From Eumeta japonica (lineage: Eukaryota; Arthropoda; Insecta; Lepidoptera; Psychidae), in assembly GCA_005406025.1 (NCBI GenBank), contig BGZK01002040.1, forward strand, positions 1 through 64,000: a stretch of 64,000 bases of DNA, read 5' to 3'. Below are positions 11,320 to 23,739 of the stretch, piece by piece. Within the stretch, counting starts at the first letter, position 1. Every line of letters begins with the position of its first letter. The position numbers and the translations under genes were made by a program. The notes below the pieces were generated by a model, which was given only the letters and a program-made list of their open reading frames with translations, did not search any database and was not told where the DNA came from.

Positions 11320-11669
11320 GTACAATATTTATATTGTGAGATTAAGAATTTGTAAGGGTTAAAAAATAATCCAAGAATTCAATGTCTTTATTAATAAAAC
11401 ATGTTTTTTTTCTCTATTAGTTTTTCATTTCCTTCGAGGCATTAGAAGCGGCATTAGAGCATTAGAGTCCGAAAAAACGTAGACGTCTGGACAATTTATC
11501 GGCGTGCGCTGCTTCAACCCTTCAACCCTTTCAAATAAGTAAATAAAACTATATAGCAAAAATATATAATAGTCCTTCATAGCTTTTGAAAAAAGACCGT
11601 GACACCATCTATGTAAGTTTAATATTTCAGCGACGTAGACGATTTTTATGTTAAAAGTTAAAGAAACTC

Positions 11670-12800
11670 TACACTGAACCAGCGTGGACGGCTTAAGGTG
11701 CCTTAATCTGAAATACAATTACTTTGGGAGGGTGTAGCTTAGCAGAAGGATAAGTAAAATCTGACACAATAATCAGTACGGGAACTTCATGGATAATGAA
11801 AATGAAGATATTAAACGACGAAAAACGACTCCGAAACTATAAGCCTTAACAAAATTAAATTTGATTTGTTGTTAGGTCTTACAATATAAGTGATATGATT
11901 GATCCATTAAGAGAGAAATTTCGAAATAAGCTATTATTTATTGAAGTAAAAGGAGGGTTGAAGGTTATGAAATCTTTTGTGGAGCGGGATACGACTACGA
12001 AATTTGATATAAATATTGCTTAATAAAAGTGGTGAGATGCGTCGTTCACAATTATGTGACAGGTAGTGGGCTTGTTTATTGTATAAAAACGAGTACACAT
12101 TTTGTTCGATTTTTAACGTGTTTAAACCATTCATCCAAATGTCATAAAACTGGCGATATGTTGTGCTCGCGATTAGCAAGATTTCTGAAAAAGAAATAAA
12201 GAAGTCTAGCGTTCGTATCTGACGTTGCCTGCGTATTTGTAATATTAAACCAAACTACTGAACGGATTCTAATAAGCTTACTGAGTAAAATGCACTATTA
12301 AAATTTTACTTTGGCTTCATCTGTATATTTGTACTATTACAGATTCTAAAAATTCTTTCACTCAAAGAAAGCTATCCTATCACTGAGTAATGCATCATAA
12401 ATTTTATTTTGATACTATCCTTTACCCTGGTTTTCTATAAATTGTAAGTGTGACTGTGAACAGAACCGAAACTGCAAACGAGACAAGGAACAGAATCGAG
12501 ATACGTGAGCGAGACCATGATCGAAATCAACCGCGAGATCAAAATTAGAATCAAGATCGTGACCGGAATCGGAATAAAAAAAGATCATAATTAAAAGAAG
12601 GACCAGGATTAAAATCGGAACCGGGTTCGGAATTAAAAGCTGGACCGCGAATGTAATCAAGAATCAGACGAATTGGCAACGAAAACAGAATCAAGATAGC
12701 ATCCGACAACGGGATGGTGATCGGGATTATGACTGAGATTGTAGTCGGGCGACATATGAGATGAAGGGATTCATTCTATTCTATGCGAGCTGAGTCGCAA
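11670..12800 (+). repeat. Dispersed ~1 kb repeat, copy 1
   Basis: The same order of blocks occurs here and at 41080-42080: GGCTTAAGGTGCCTTAAT, CTGACACAA with ATCATGGAT-like text, ATTCATCCA...GACTGGCGATATGT, GAGTATTTGT...CCAAACTACTGAAC, then TTTTGATACTA and a purine-rich tail of GAATCG/GGATCA words. The copies are in the same orientation about 29 kb apart and diverged by many substitutions and indels. No coding frame was found. Confidence 0.65.
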
Positions 12801-14240
12801 GTGGAGACTCGTTAATAATGGTATCATAACATGCATAAACATTTATTATATGAGAATCATAAAAATGAATACGGATGTCGGTTATATAAACAGGTATACC
12901 GAGAGCTTCTTTTTTTTTGGAGGCTCGTAGTATAATTTAAAATAATTTTGTTTTTTATTAATTTTATAAAGGCGGTAATAATTTATTGAAATAAATTATT
13001 TTATCAAATCGTGAACAGGTGGTGTGGATTTTATATTGGTCATTGATACTGGTATTTTACAGCCTACATGCTAAAACCAGAATATAGATTCAGGTTGTAG
13101 CTTGAGCATAAATTGTAGCTTAAATTTTGGGTTCCTCCTGTGGTATTAAATAAAAAGTGAGTTAGTATTAGATAATGTCCAAAATTTTCATTGTTCGATT
13201 ACACCTCCGTAAAGAAAAAGTATGACCGAACGCAAGTTAATGGATAGGAAGTGAGAGAATTGAACAAATGACAAAGAAATAGTAAAACGACAAATTAACA
13301 AACGAAATACATTGCTAGCTCAGCACATGTCGTGATTATGTGCTGAACTACCACGAAACGTACATATATATATATGCTATTGGTCTGTGTATCGAATCGA
13401 CAAAATTGACTCTAACACTTATTCATGCATTCGATATATGTATATCGATCCTTTGAATCAAAATTTAATTTGTTTGATTAAGATACGTAGTGAAACAGTC
13501 ATTTCGAGGATCTGTGGAGGATTCCATGTTGCGTGCTACTGCATGTTACTAGCAACAATTGGATGAATGACGACGAAATAACCTTTCAAAGACGAAAAGA
13601 CGTCGATGATGATGCATGATGTCGAAAAAGAATAATACGAATCAAAGTTAACTTAATGATTTATTTTGAAACATTTCGATTTAAAATATCAAATTTTTCC
13701 TAAATTTGAAATTAACGATCATGTTAGTTTCGTGATTACGAAATCATTCCTTATCATGAACGCCTGTAAGGTCGATAAATGTATCTTTTAAAATATTATT
13801 ATGTAACGATCCTATAGGTGGTTCGAGGATTGAGATTATATGAAAGAAAACACGTAAAAATTAAAAAAATATTTGCGTATTATGCAACTTAATAATCAAC
13901 TTGCTTTTTCTGCTCATCAATATGTAGGTGCGATCTATGTTTTTAACAGGCAAAAAGGTAGGTCCTATCCATTTCAAATTTAACTCAATACATTCATACA
14001 TACAATACATAAATAACAAACAATGATCAAAATATTTTTAAAGTTTTCCAAAGTAAAATGAAATGAAAAATATTAGACTACTAAAAAGTCAATCAAATTA
14101 TTACGATAATATAATGTAGTTACAATTATTGTTATTTTTGGAGTCGGTGTCAGCCAGGAAAACACTGCAATACACCTAGCATTAGACAAAGGATGTCTAG
14201 CAATAGACATCCTTACTAATAAAAAAATCATTGAAATCGG
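12800..14240. other. Intron, no gene seen
   Basis: AT-rich unassigned sequence. A short stem (TCAGCACAT / ATGTGCTGA near 13320-13350) and a near-perfect hairpin at 14189-14214 are the only structured features. Confidence 0.5.
14189..14214. repeat. Hairpin: 11-bp perfect stem with GCAA loop
   Basis: AAGGATGTCTA at 14189-14199, loop GCAA at 14200-14203 and TAGACATCCTT at 14204-14214. The loop has the GNRA form that stabilises RNA hairpins, if this is transcribed. Confidence 0.8.
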
Positions 14241-14500
14241 TTAATGTGATATTGAGTTCTTCGCCCATTTGTCGCGCACATACTTAATGCAAATTTAAGA
14301 TTTATACAATTTTCTCATAAATGTCATTGTCAGAACTGAACCAAATTAAAATGGGACCACACAGGAAGCACCAGCTTTCAAATAAAAAAAATAATTATGA
14401 AAATCGGTTGACCCAGTTGAAAGTTATGAGGTAACAAACATAAAAAAATACAGTCGAATTGAGAACCTCCTCCATTTCAAATTTTGAAGTCGGTTAAAAA
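14240..14500 (+). repeat. RTE-like LINE 3' tail
   Basis: The segment contains AAAATCGGTTGACCCAGTTG, GTTATGAGGTAACAAACATA, ACAGTCGAATTGAGAACCTC and a final TTTTGAAGTCGGTTAAAAA. This is a familiar lepidopteran LINE/SINE 3' end (the AATTGAGAACCTCCT...GAAGTCGGTTAAA signature). No LINE coding sequence remains upstream. Confidence 0.7.
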
Positions 14501-15383
14501 AGCAGAAGGCGTATATTGAGAAATAAATAGTCACAATAAATCGCTACAAAACCAGTTGAAAATCTGTCGTTAATCGCACTTGACTTGAGAACGCACGGAT
14601 CGCAGAAATAATACTCAATCTGTTATGCCTGCACTTCGCTATTTATATTGCCCGACTGACTATCTAGAATCTTCTTGAAATATAAATAAATTGATAAATT
14701 ATTTATAACAAATAAATCGTAAATATATCACGTTTGAATAAACAAATAAGATTGTCTCTGGGAAATTCAACCCAAAAAAATAAATCCATTTAAAAAGAAC
14801 GTAAACCTATATCAAAATCGTCGACAGAGGTGAAGGCGGCGCGCGCGCAGGACGGAGTAAAATGATATGCAATTCTCGAATATTTTTCTTACGAGAATTA
14901 TTCAGCGTTTCTATTTTTAGTTTGCGAACTCAGTTCGGAACAATATTTAATACCTTTTTAAGACAAGCTTAGACCACACAAAAAATCACATAATAAAATT
15001 CATCGTTTGCGATTTAACGTTTTCCTAATGCAATAATTATCCTCAACGTCCAAGACCACATGATAAAAGTAGAACAAGGAAAATCCAATGCTGGATATAC
15101 ATAATTTTAATTAAATAAGTAATGCCCCATAGAAAACTGAGTAGAAATTTCTTTAGGTATTTACAATTTTTGTTACAATATTCCGTTGCGTACGGTACTA
15201 CAAACATTGATGAATTTAATATCCTAATTTATGTATTGTCAGATTGGACTTTGAAAATCCCACATTCAACTTCAACAAATTATTGAGATAGCAAGTCTTT
15301 GGCGTTTCATTTAAGAGCATTGAGAGAAAAGCGTTTGAATTGCATTTAGAAATGTCAGTCCGTTTCGAGGTGTTATAATAATA

Positions 15384-15552
15384 CGAGTACAACGCCCGAA
15401 ATTTGCCGCTGTGAAGTTAGTCACGAAAGCGTGATTTGCGTTATTATGCGTGAAAATGGCATAAAATTGGCACGCGGGGGAGAAGAAGGAAGGGTCGGGG
15501 AGTGTTGAATCTGCGGAATTTAGAGCGGTGGTGTTTCGCGCGTTGTACTGTA
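15384..15552 (+). mobile_element. MITE family A, copy 1 (~170 bp)
   Basis: The left end has AGTACAACGCCCGAAATTTGCCG and the right end CGCGCGTTGTACTGTA, an inverted pair. The interior includes GTGAAGTTAGTCACGAAAGCG and GAAGAAGGAAGGGT, shared with the copy at 62845-63013. There is no coding capacity. Confidence 0.75.
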
Positions 15553-15559
15553 CCTAAAC

Positions 15560-16199
15560 ACGGAATATGACGCATTAGCGGGAAAAAACAACTAGTGATT
15601 ACAGATGCGGTTCACTGATGATTCACGTGCTCGTATTGTGCCCGAGCTCAACAAAAACGAATTATAAATGATCGCCTTTAAAGAGCGTTATTGAATTTTT
15701 GTGCTACTTGGCAGTGGAAAGTTTACGTTTAGTTTGTCATTTCACGATAAAATTGCTATAAAACAAAATTAATTTCTACAATTTTACAAAATTAATTTTA
15801 TTCGTATGACCAGAATATTATTATATTCAATAATGAATGTCATCTATACATATAATAAACTATAGGGACGTCATGTGTGTATAAAAATTATTATAGGCAA
15901 TGTAGAGTGTAACAGGATATAAGACTATTTGAAAAAAATATTTTGTCTCTTTGTCTGTCTGGTTAAGCACGCTAATCTCCAAAAATACTATATAAATTTT
16001 CTACTACGAAACTATGCCTTTTTTAAAGTTAATGTTTTCTTAAAAATATTCGAATTTTTGGAAGTTTTAAGTTTCCATTTTAATTCATCCTCATCAAGTT
16101 AAAAAAACGTTCTTCTGTATATGGGTTTACATCACAGTCCATACTCTAATTGCAAGTTAAAAAAATACTATTTCATATGATATAACTACAAATTATCAA
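15560..16199. other. Intron, no gene seen
   Basis: AT-rich. Around 15850-16010 there is a fragment with TCTTTGTCTGTCTGG, similar in style to the repeats at 1020 and 4025, but it is too decayed to assign. Confidence 0.4.
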
Positions 16200-16480
16200 T
16201 TTTCGGATATTTTCCTTTATTTATGCTGTGAGACATTTGTCTCTTGCCTTTCATGATTGTAGGTTAATGGGAAGTAACCTATAGGTTTTGATTTACTGGC
16301 AAATTTCAAAATATAAGACTTAAATGGTCGTATTTTGACCATATTTTTGATTATGTTGATTTCAAAGTTTAATTTTTTACAGCTTCGAGGAACCACAACA
16401 TAAGTATTTGATATTAATTTCAACTTGATAGTGAAGAGTCGGCATGAGGGTTCCGTTTTGATCTATTAAGTATGGAACCC
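16200..16480 (+). repeat. Decayed copy of the GGGTTCCGTTTTT...GGAACCC repeat
   Basis: It shares with 1790-2085 the blocks AAATGGTCGTATTTTGACC, TATTTGATATTAATTTCAA and CTTGATA, then GAGGGTTCCGTTTTGATC and TATGGAACCC. Open frames here are by-products of the repeat. Confidence 0.5.
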
Positions 16481-16789
16481 AAAATAATAAGTCTTTATTT
16501 TGCATCAAATGATGCAGTAAACATATACCGGGTTTTTTCCCAAAGTGTTTTATTATGTGAATAATGATTTTATAATAAGGATAATAAAACTTGAATAAAA
16601 TTAAGTAAGAAAACACACCGTGTCATCATTGATGTATTATAAAAACTTAGCTGCAGCACCAAAATGGGCCAACTCCACGGGAGACATATTACACTTTCAT
16701 AAAATACAGGCGCGAAGTAGCAACTTCTGCGCGTCTAGTGAGTGAGAGCTCCGATGGACGATTCCCTCCCCCCCACCATCGGTCAGATC

Positions 16790-16975
16790 ATCCCCATTAG
16801 ATATGATATCCTATTATTAGGTATATCTATATAGATTAGATATCCTATTACCTCCCACGAGGTAGGCAATGCACTGGTGACTCCTTGCAAGTGACCATGA
16901 GCGGCGGCAACCGATTATTTTCTGCTGACTCGCCTGCTCGTTTGCCCCTCGAATGTGGAATAAAAATTCTACAAT
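16790..16975 (+). repeat. LINE-tail-like repeat, second copy
   Basis: It contains GATATCCTATTA, GAGCGGCGGCAACCGATTATTTTC and CGCCTGCTCGTTTGCCCCTCGA, the same tail signature as at 785-930. Confidence 0.5.
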
Positions 16976-17245
16976 ATAATCCGATACTATAACGGCTTTT
17001 TGAGAAAACCATTTTGAGAAATGAAGTATACAAACAAAATACACAATCAAAATCGGTTTTGAATATATATAAGGTATTGTACTTAATAAAATTAATATGC
17101 AATTAGGTTTTTGAAAAAAAATTTTTTTTTTGAAAAATGGAAAGATCATATATAAGTTTTATAACAAAACAATTTTAATTTTTTTTTTTCTGCAATAATT
17201 AAAACGCTATATCAAAATAAAATTAATTTTGAATCCAGTACCGAA

Positions 17246-17695
17246 GACGCGCCGACAACTCCCGAACAAATCCGAGTGCGTGTGACGTCATAATGTTAGT
17301 TGTCACTCGTAGTAGTATACGGAGATAATAAGTGTAGTGCTTTTGAGTTTTGATTTATTTTATTCTGTCATTGTTAAATACTCAAAATATATAAAATGTC
17401 AAATCTCAAAAGTTACCGCTCTTGTTTTGTACCATTATGTACAAATACTACAAAGACAACCTGAAAAATGTTTTAAATGTTCCTCAAGACGAGAAACGTC
17501 GAAAAATGGTTTCAAGCAGTGCTCTGAGATAATCCTAAAACAAAATCGAACTTTTTGTTGTGAAGATCACTTTGATGTAAGTATTTCATATTCATATTGC
17601 CATTAGTTACTTATAATAGCTGTAAACGCTGCACTGTTATGGAATTGCTATAACATTATGACGTCACAAGTATGGTGGCCAATCGTGGCGCGTTC
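17246..17695 (+). mobile_element. Short inverted-repeat element carrying a degenerate THAP exon
   Basis: TGTGACGTCATAATGTTA at 17281-17298 is repeated as a perfect reverse complement at 17651-17668 (18/18). Beyond these, GACGCGCC at 17246-17253 pairs with GGCGCGTTC at 17687-17695, so the imperfect inverted repeat extends outward. Between the arms lies a broken THAP-type reading region (see 17396-17579). The size and arms suggest a MITE-like derivative of a transposon with a THAP DNA-binding domain, such as P-element or THAP9-like elements; that link is inferred. Confidence 0.65.
17396..17579 (+). pseudogene. Degenerate THAP zinc-finger exon
   Basis: ATG at 17396 opens MSNLKSYRSCFVPLCTNTT, with the CxxxxC-type start of a THAP (C2CH) DNA-binding domain within the first residues, as usual. 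The following pieces continue the domain in shifting frames: LNVPQDEKRRKM, then WFQAV with the conserved Trp, then FFCCEDHFD with the CxxH zinc ligands. A splice-donor-like GTAAGT directly follows at about 17578. At least two frame changes and internal stops separate the pieces, so it cannot make an intact domain. THAP domains occur at the N terminus of P-element-type transposases and in host regulators. The inverted repeats around it favour a transposon origin. Confidence 0.65.
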
Positions 17696-17699
17696 ACAG

Positions 17700-20600
17700 T
17701 CACGTGATTTTTTAAATTTTATCAATTTTAATCGCTTATAATTAATTGAAAAATTGTTTTTCGTTTTTCTAATAACATATCAATAAAATTAATAATTAAG
17801 TTTTAAAATACATAAAAAAAAATAAATATATTTCTTTTTTCAAATTCCCAATTAATTGCTATGGACTCAGAAGTACAAAAAAAGAAGAAGAAGAGGAGCC
17901 GATTATTTGTTTATATGTGATATTTAAATTTATTAAGTACGTCGATGCCTAAGCATTAACTACTTAAATAGTTTTATATAGTTTAAATATTCATTGACAG
18001 AATTATAGATTATTTTAAATGAGCTGGGCTATATTGCATTTTTAAATTGATTACTATGTTGTTGATGTTATTATTTGTTTAGAAATTTTATTATTAAATA
18101 TATTCAACTGCCTTGGCAGCTAATCCTTGGCAGGCTAGGCATTATTAGCCAGCCCCGGATCTAGAGGGGGGCAAACCGGGACACCCGCCTCGGGTGGCAG
18201 TATCAGGGAGTGCCGAAATCATAATCATACTATTATGGTTGGTTGAAAAGAAGACTTGCTTCACAAAGCGCCTAGCATCCAACGCACGTTGTTCTATCAA
18301 TTATTCATTTGCTTTTAAAACGCCCTGTCGGTTTTGAACACTTTTAAAGCGTTCATTCCGAAATGCGCTGCGAGCAACTGCAGTGTAGCAGATTGTTGAC
18401 GACATCTAACAATGGCGGGGATTTTAATTTAAGTCATTAAATTAACAAAAAAATATTTGAAACATATTTTTGATAATTTTTTTCCAAGAATTTTTTGAAC
18501 AGTTTTTCAAAAATAAAAAAAATACATTATTAGGAGAAATATAAGAAAATTTTATATAATTATCTAAAGTAGTAATTATTTAAGATTAAAGCTTTACCTA
18601 TTCACTTTGAGAGTACAAAAATTAATAACATTAATATTGACCGCTTAAAAAATACTTCTTTCGATATTGTTGTATTTTTTTCATGCTTATGTTCATGTTT
18701 AGCATGAAAAATGAAATGATTTAAATAAAAATCAATATTACTAATAATCAATTTTATTACAATATTTTCTTAAAAAAGAAATTTTAATTTTTTACCTTAT
18801 ATTCTTCAAAATTTTTTTTTTAAGTTTCGGTGTAGAACAAATTAAAAAAAAATTACGAGTCCCGATTCTATGTGAAAACCCAAAATTTTTTTCAAGAAAT
18901 TTTCTAAAGAATTGTTTTCAACCAAAAATTTATTAAAAAGAATTTTTTTCCAAGAACATATTTGAAAAAAAATTTGGGAATGAAAATTTTCTTTCAAATA
19001 TTTTTTTTGAGAAAAACAATTTGTTGAAAAATATTTTGACACAAAATGAAAAAATATTTACTAATGGGCAATAAGGAGTGTAAATTTATTAAAGGGTTCT
19101 TAAATGTCCTGACTCACAAGACCTGCCATCCATTATATATTTGTTGGTTTCTTTTAACAATTTATCTCACACGCTAGAGAAAGGGGGCGCCACTATTAAG
19201 TTTCTGTCCCTATTCGAAAGAATCGTTGATCCAGGGCTGTTGTTAGCATGTATTTGCCTCAGTATTTATATTACGACAGTCACACATGTTAAAGAAATTA
19301 TTAATGTTTTGACGTATGAAAATAAAATTTTCGTAAATATCGTAAATGATGTATACTACTATATTTATTTACAGATTTATTTTTTATAAAACAATGATAG
19401 CTTTTATTTTTTTAAATCAGCTTCTACACTATTTCTTGATTTAAGTTTATAAGTAGCTCGATTCGCTCTTTTTTTATAAAATATATATTGTATAAATGTT
19501 AGTAGCAAAAATATGCTGATGATGATTAGAAATATGCTGAGAAGTGACTTCATTGCATTTTTAAACTTCCGCATACATTAAAATATGATTTCAAAATAAA
19601 ACCTTAAAATTTATAGTGGATTTTTCTTTCGTGAAATGGACTTACTATATATTATCACTTCATTGGTGACGACCTTTTCAAAAAAAATCACTAAATGCAG
19701 TCAACCCTAACATCGGTAATAATTGATGGAGTACATTTTGCCATCCGATTTAAAAACAAGACTTTTGTTTGTTAAATCTCATTAAATTCTCATTCAAATA
19801 TCATTCCTGGAACAAATTCCTTAAACGGAATTCCAATAATAAATGACGTGAATAACAGAATTAGCCATTCTTAACGATGGACACAGATTTCTCACGTCAT
19901 AGTCGTAACACATCAACTCCTTCAAATATTCTCTGTTGCTTATATTATATCAGCGATCGGACATGTAGTTATGTGATAAAAGCTAAAATAGATTTTGTAG
20001 ACAATGAAGATAGAAACAATAGAGGGAAATACCAATTTTGGTGTTGGGACAATCATATCAACTTAAACAGAAACCGCGTACCACTAACCAAACTGACACG
20101 TAGTGCATATTTTAACTGCGACTCATCGATACTGATACAGTGACTTACCTTGACCTTGGATATATGACTAGGAAAACGGCAACGTGGCTTCAGTGGTTCA
20201 TTTTAGGGTACCGTAACCAAAGTCACCTTTTCGTATCTCAACGTCTTACAATTCTTGCAATTTTTTTCAACGATTTCGGTGAAACGTATAAGCATGTGTT
20301 TCACGTCGACCGCCATGTAATTATGTAAAGCAATTAGAATGAAAAATTATCAGCTTTATGTATAAAATCGAAGGATTTTTTCCGTGTTTTTATTTCTTTG
20401 TGAAGACGTCATTAAATGAGTATTGACAAATTCATTAAAAGAAGTAACTTTTTCCTCATATGTTTTTCATATCAATATGCAGATTATTTAAATATCTTCA
20501 GTATCTACAATTATCAATAGCAACAGCCAAACCGACGGTCCATATGGGCAAGCGTGTGAATTTTAGTACGATAGGTGTGTCGATATTGTTTGAGATTAAA

Positions 20601-21110
20601 TACTTCAAGTTCACAAACAGCAATATGATAACTCTTCGATTTAAACTTAGCGCAACTGCAAATCTCGCGTCATTTCGTGCATAGATACAGAACCTCGAAG
20701 ACGGCAGTCCGATTTCCATCTTGACCAGGATTTTTTTTTTTTTTCACTTCGCCCGCGTTCATGACGCGAGGGCTACGTAGCTCTGACGTTGGAATCCGAG
20801 TCGGTAATTTGGGCACGTGGACAAAGGCCATCGTTCTTGAATCCGCAATGAAGTAATAAATCGAAGCATGCGCACTGCGCAAGCGTTTTGTTTAGGGTCG
20901 TTATTCGAATGGTAGTTGCGAGTGTTGTATACAAAGCCTATGCAGATGTATCGATTTCGCACGATTTCAATTCCTATGCCACGTTCCGTTTCTTTTATTA
21001 GATCGTACATTACATATTTACGTGATATATGTGAATGTTCAATGCGTAATATTGAAAATGACCGGTATTGGATCTATTACTAAATGCAAAATATTAGTGT
21101 ATTGCAATTC
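17700..21110. other. Intron, mostly unassigned AT-rich sequence
   Basis: No supported gene. A GC-richer repeat fragment at about 18120-18220 (GCCAGCCCCGGATCTAGAGG... GGGCAAACCGGG) looks like a common insect repeat piece. The stretch 18470-19040 is a low-complexity A/T-rich area with several self-similar AAAATTTTTT blocks. GC content rises at 20740-20900 without recognisable coding content. Confidence 0.45.
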
Positions 21111-21119
21111 AGTAAATAA

Positions 21120-21185
21120 TTTGGTGCTAGTGGTTTAGTGGTTATTTTGTTTTCGAATCGGAAGATAGCAGGTTCGATATTGTCA
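21120..21185 (+). repeat. tRNA-derived SINE head
   Basis: TGGTGCTAGTGGTTTAGTGG resembles an A box region, and GGTTCGATATT about 35 bp downstream resembles a polymerase III B box (GGTTCGANNCC). The spacing fits a tRNA-derived SINE. Confidence 0.55.
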
Positions 21186-21364
21186 ACGAGTGAATTGACC
21201 AATGACTTTTAGTCAAATTAGTCTGTTTGTTCCTCTCTTCAGAGATAGAATTAAGCCAATAATTCCGAATGTTGTCATCGCCAATTATCGCATTAATGAT
21301 AACGGTTGTTATCCACTCTCAACCTGCTAACGTGTAGAGTTTAAGGTCCGAGCTTTTCAATAAA

Positions 21365-21435
21365 ATATACCGAAGGGCTCGAACCTTGGCTACATGTCGG
21401 CAGTGGTTCAGTAACCATTAACCACTGCGGAGGGT
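21365..21435 (-). repeat. tRNA-derived SINE head, opposite strand
   Basis: On the minus strand, GCAGTGGTTAATGGTTACTG is followed by GGTTCGAGCCCTTCGG, an A-box-like and B-box-like pair. It faces the SINE head at 21120-21185 about 200 bp away. Confidence 0.5.
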
Positions 21436-22185
21436 TATTATAACCTGACACACACAAGGCTATTGACACAGGACAATGGAAATTATAATTTCACGATTAA
21501 ATTGTATGGATAACGATTTTAATACCTTTGCATTATTTAAGGAACGATTCAAGACCTGAACGAAATAAACAATGTCTTTATTTGAATTTGACTTTGTAAA
21601 ATGAATGATCAATCATTTTCATTGGATCAGAATTGCGTAGTAACTACACCGAAAGACAATGTAAATCTCGGCAACAGCGGTAGACGTATTAATTATAGCC
21701 AATACGGAAGTATTGTTTTGGTCCGATTTTAATTCAAACCATGTCTTAAATTAACATAGTAGTTTCATAAGATATTACTGAGTGTTAATAAATTTTAATA
21801 AAAAAAAAAAATGTTAAAATTGCCAAAACTTTTATAACTCAGGAACGTATTGCTTCAAGAAATCTTAAATATGTTAAATACACGTTACGAAATGTATACG
21901 CTTGCTGCCCCGGAACACCACGAAGAACAATTTCCACACGTATAACGTCATTCAATGTGTCGTTCGTTCCGTTTCTCTGTCGTACAACTTTTTCTTATAC
22001 ATCGAGTCAACTGCGCCGGAATGGTGTTAGCTGCGGGCGTAAGTTGATGCCTGCAGAGTCGTTACTTGTTCCCTGGACTGTCGCTATTTGCACCTATATT
22101 TTCGTTATTGCTACTGCCATCGATATTGACTTAATACCGACACTCTTAATAGGCAGCGACTGTGCTGAGTCGACCAGCTTAGTGA

Positions 22186-22310
22186 ATAGGGGCTATCCAT
22201 AAATTACGTCACACAAATTTCATGATTTTATAGCCTCCCCCTCTACTTGTCGCAGATGGTCACATTTATATGACTCCCCTATTCTGATGCGACGTCACAT
22301 ATACGAATTT
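22186..22310. repeat. Repeat end with GGGGCTATCCATAAATTACGTCACAC
   Basis: It begins GGGGCTATCCATAAATTACG, TCACAC, and later contains GACTCCCCTATTC and GCGACGTCACAT, a loose inverted counterpart. GGGGCTRTCCATAAATTACGTCACA is a recurrent motif in arthropod repeats. Family not determined. Confidence 0.5.
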
Positions 22311-23739
22311 TAATTTAGAAATAATTAAATTGAAATAGCATTTCCAAAATTATTTATATATTTATAGTTGCCTAAATTTTTATCAATTTATAAATAAATC
22401 GAACATTTTAGATTTACAAAGCGCGACGCCGTGGTTAAAACGATAGTTTTTTGTTGCAATTAAAGTTGAGAGTTTTAATATTTCAGTTTTATATATATGA
22501 CGTAACAAAACCTATGAAAAGACTTAGTTTTAAAATTATGATACTTAACGCAATTTTAAGGAAATACGGCTATTATGAGGCAAACAGATCGAAGGAAGAA
22601 ATTTGATAGAGTAAATAATGAAGAATTGTATCATTGAATTTTTATTCAATGACTTAAAAAAATCACGGAGTGAAAATTCAGTAATATTTAATATTATGTA
22701 TACAACAAAATATTTATCCAAAACTGTCTTCTACAAGTGTTTGTCTCCCGGCCGACCTCCGAATGTACTGGTTCGGTAATTTATAAAGGGCGAAAATTTA
22801 ATTTACGACGATTTCGTACATTATGCGAATATTTTATACTGTACTTGTATTAGTATTCTGGTCGACGAAACGCGTCGCTTAGTTTGGAGGCGTAGCCAGT
22901 GTGTTACCAATTTATGCACGCGTCGGCCATACATCACCCGACCTATCGTTACACTTGCTAATAACGTTATTGATTGTTACGATGTAATAATAAACATGTT
23001 ACGAGTGATTTATCACATTATTTGCGATAATAATAATTAATTGCGATAGTTCATTATTCCCCAATAATGGCTTCCAGTTTTTGACGCGTGTAGACAACAT
23101 GGTGTAAATTCATATTTTAAAGACTATATAGATATAGCTTATCCAAGACCATGCCGTACAATTTACTATTGTAGATGATTTAAATACCTTTAAATACTTT
23201 ATCAAAGTTGAAAATATTCGATACTATTCAATGTCATTCAATTATTAAAAGTCAAAATAAAAACCATACAAATGAATATCTGTCTTCTAACCTAGCACTC
23301 ATCTCGATAAAAATCTAAAGCGGTTTCACGTATACATAATAACTTCTTCATTTCTATGACCTTTAAATGAGTATTCGGTACTATCGAAGCAGACACCAAA
23401 GCTGATTTCTCAAGCCTGTTTATTAGTGATGACGTCCCGTCTCGTTTGTTCCCAATTGATGTGTTTAAATTGGGATCAATCGATGTTTTATTATGTCTAC
23501 GTATTTTTAGTATTCAGCATAAATTTATTAATTATTTTATTGTTGTTCTAATTCTTAATGTTATTGGGCCGTTAAGGAAAAAGGGACAGACGAATAAATT
23601 ATTTTAAATACAGTAATCATAAATGTTGTTTTCCTAGTTCATTAATAAAAATATGAAAATTGTTGACCCCTGGATGCCATCCTTAAAACTTACCGTTGTG
23701 ATATTTATTGATGTGTCTTTGAACTCCTTGAGTTATAAA
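22311..23739. other. Intron, nothing recognised
   Basis: No coding region or clear repeat, apart from scattered AT-rich tracts. Confidence 0.45.
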
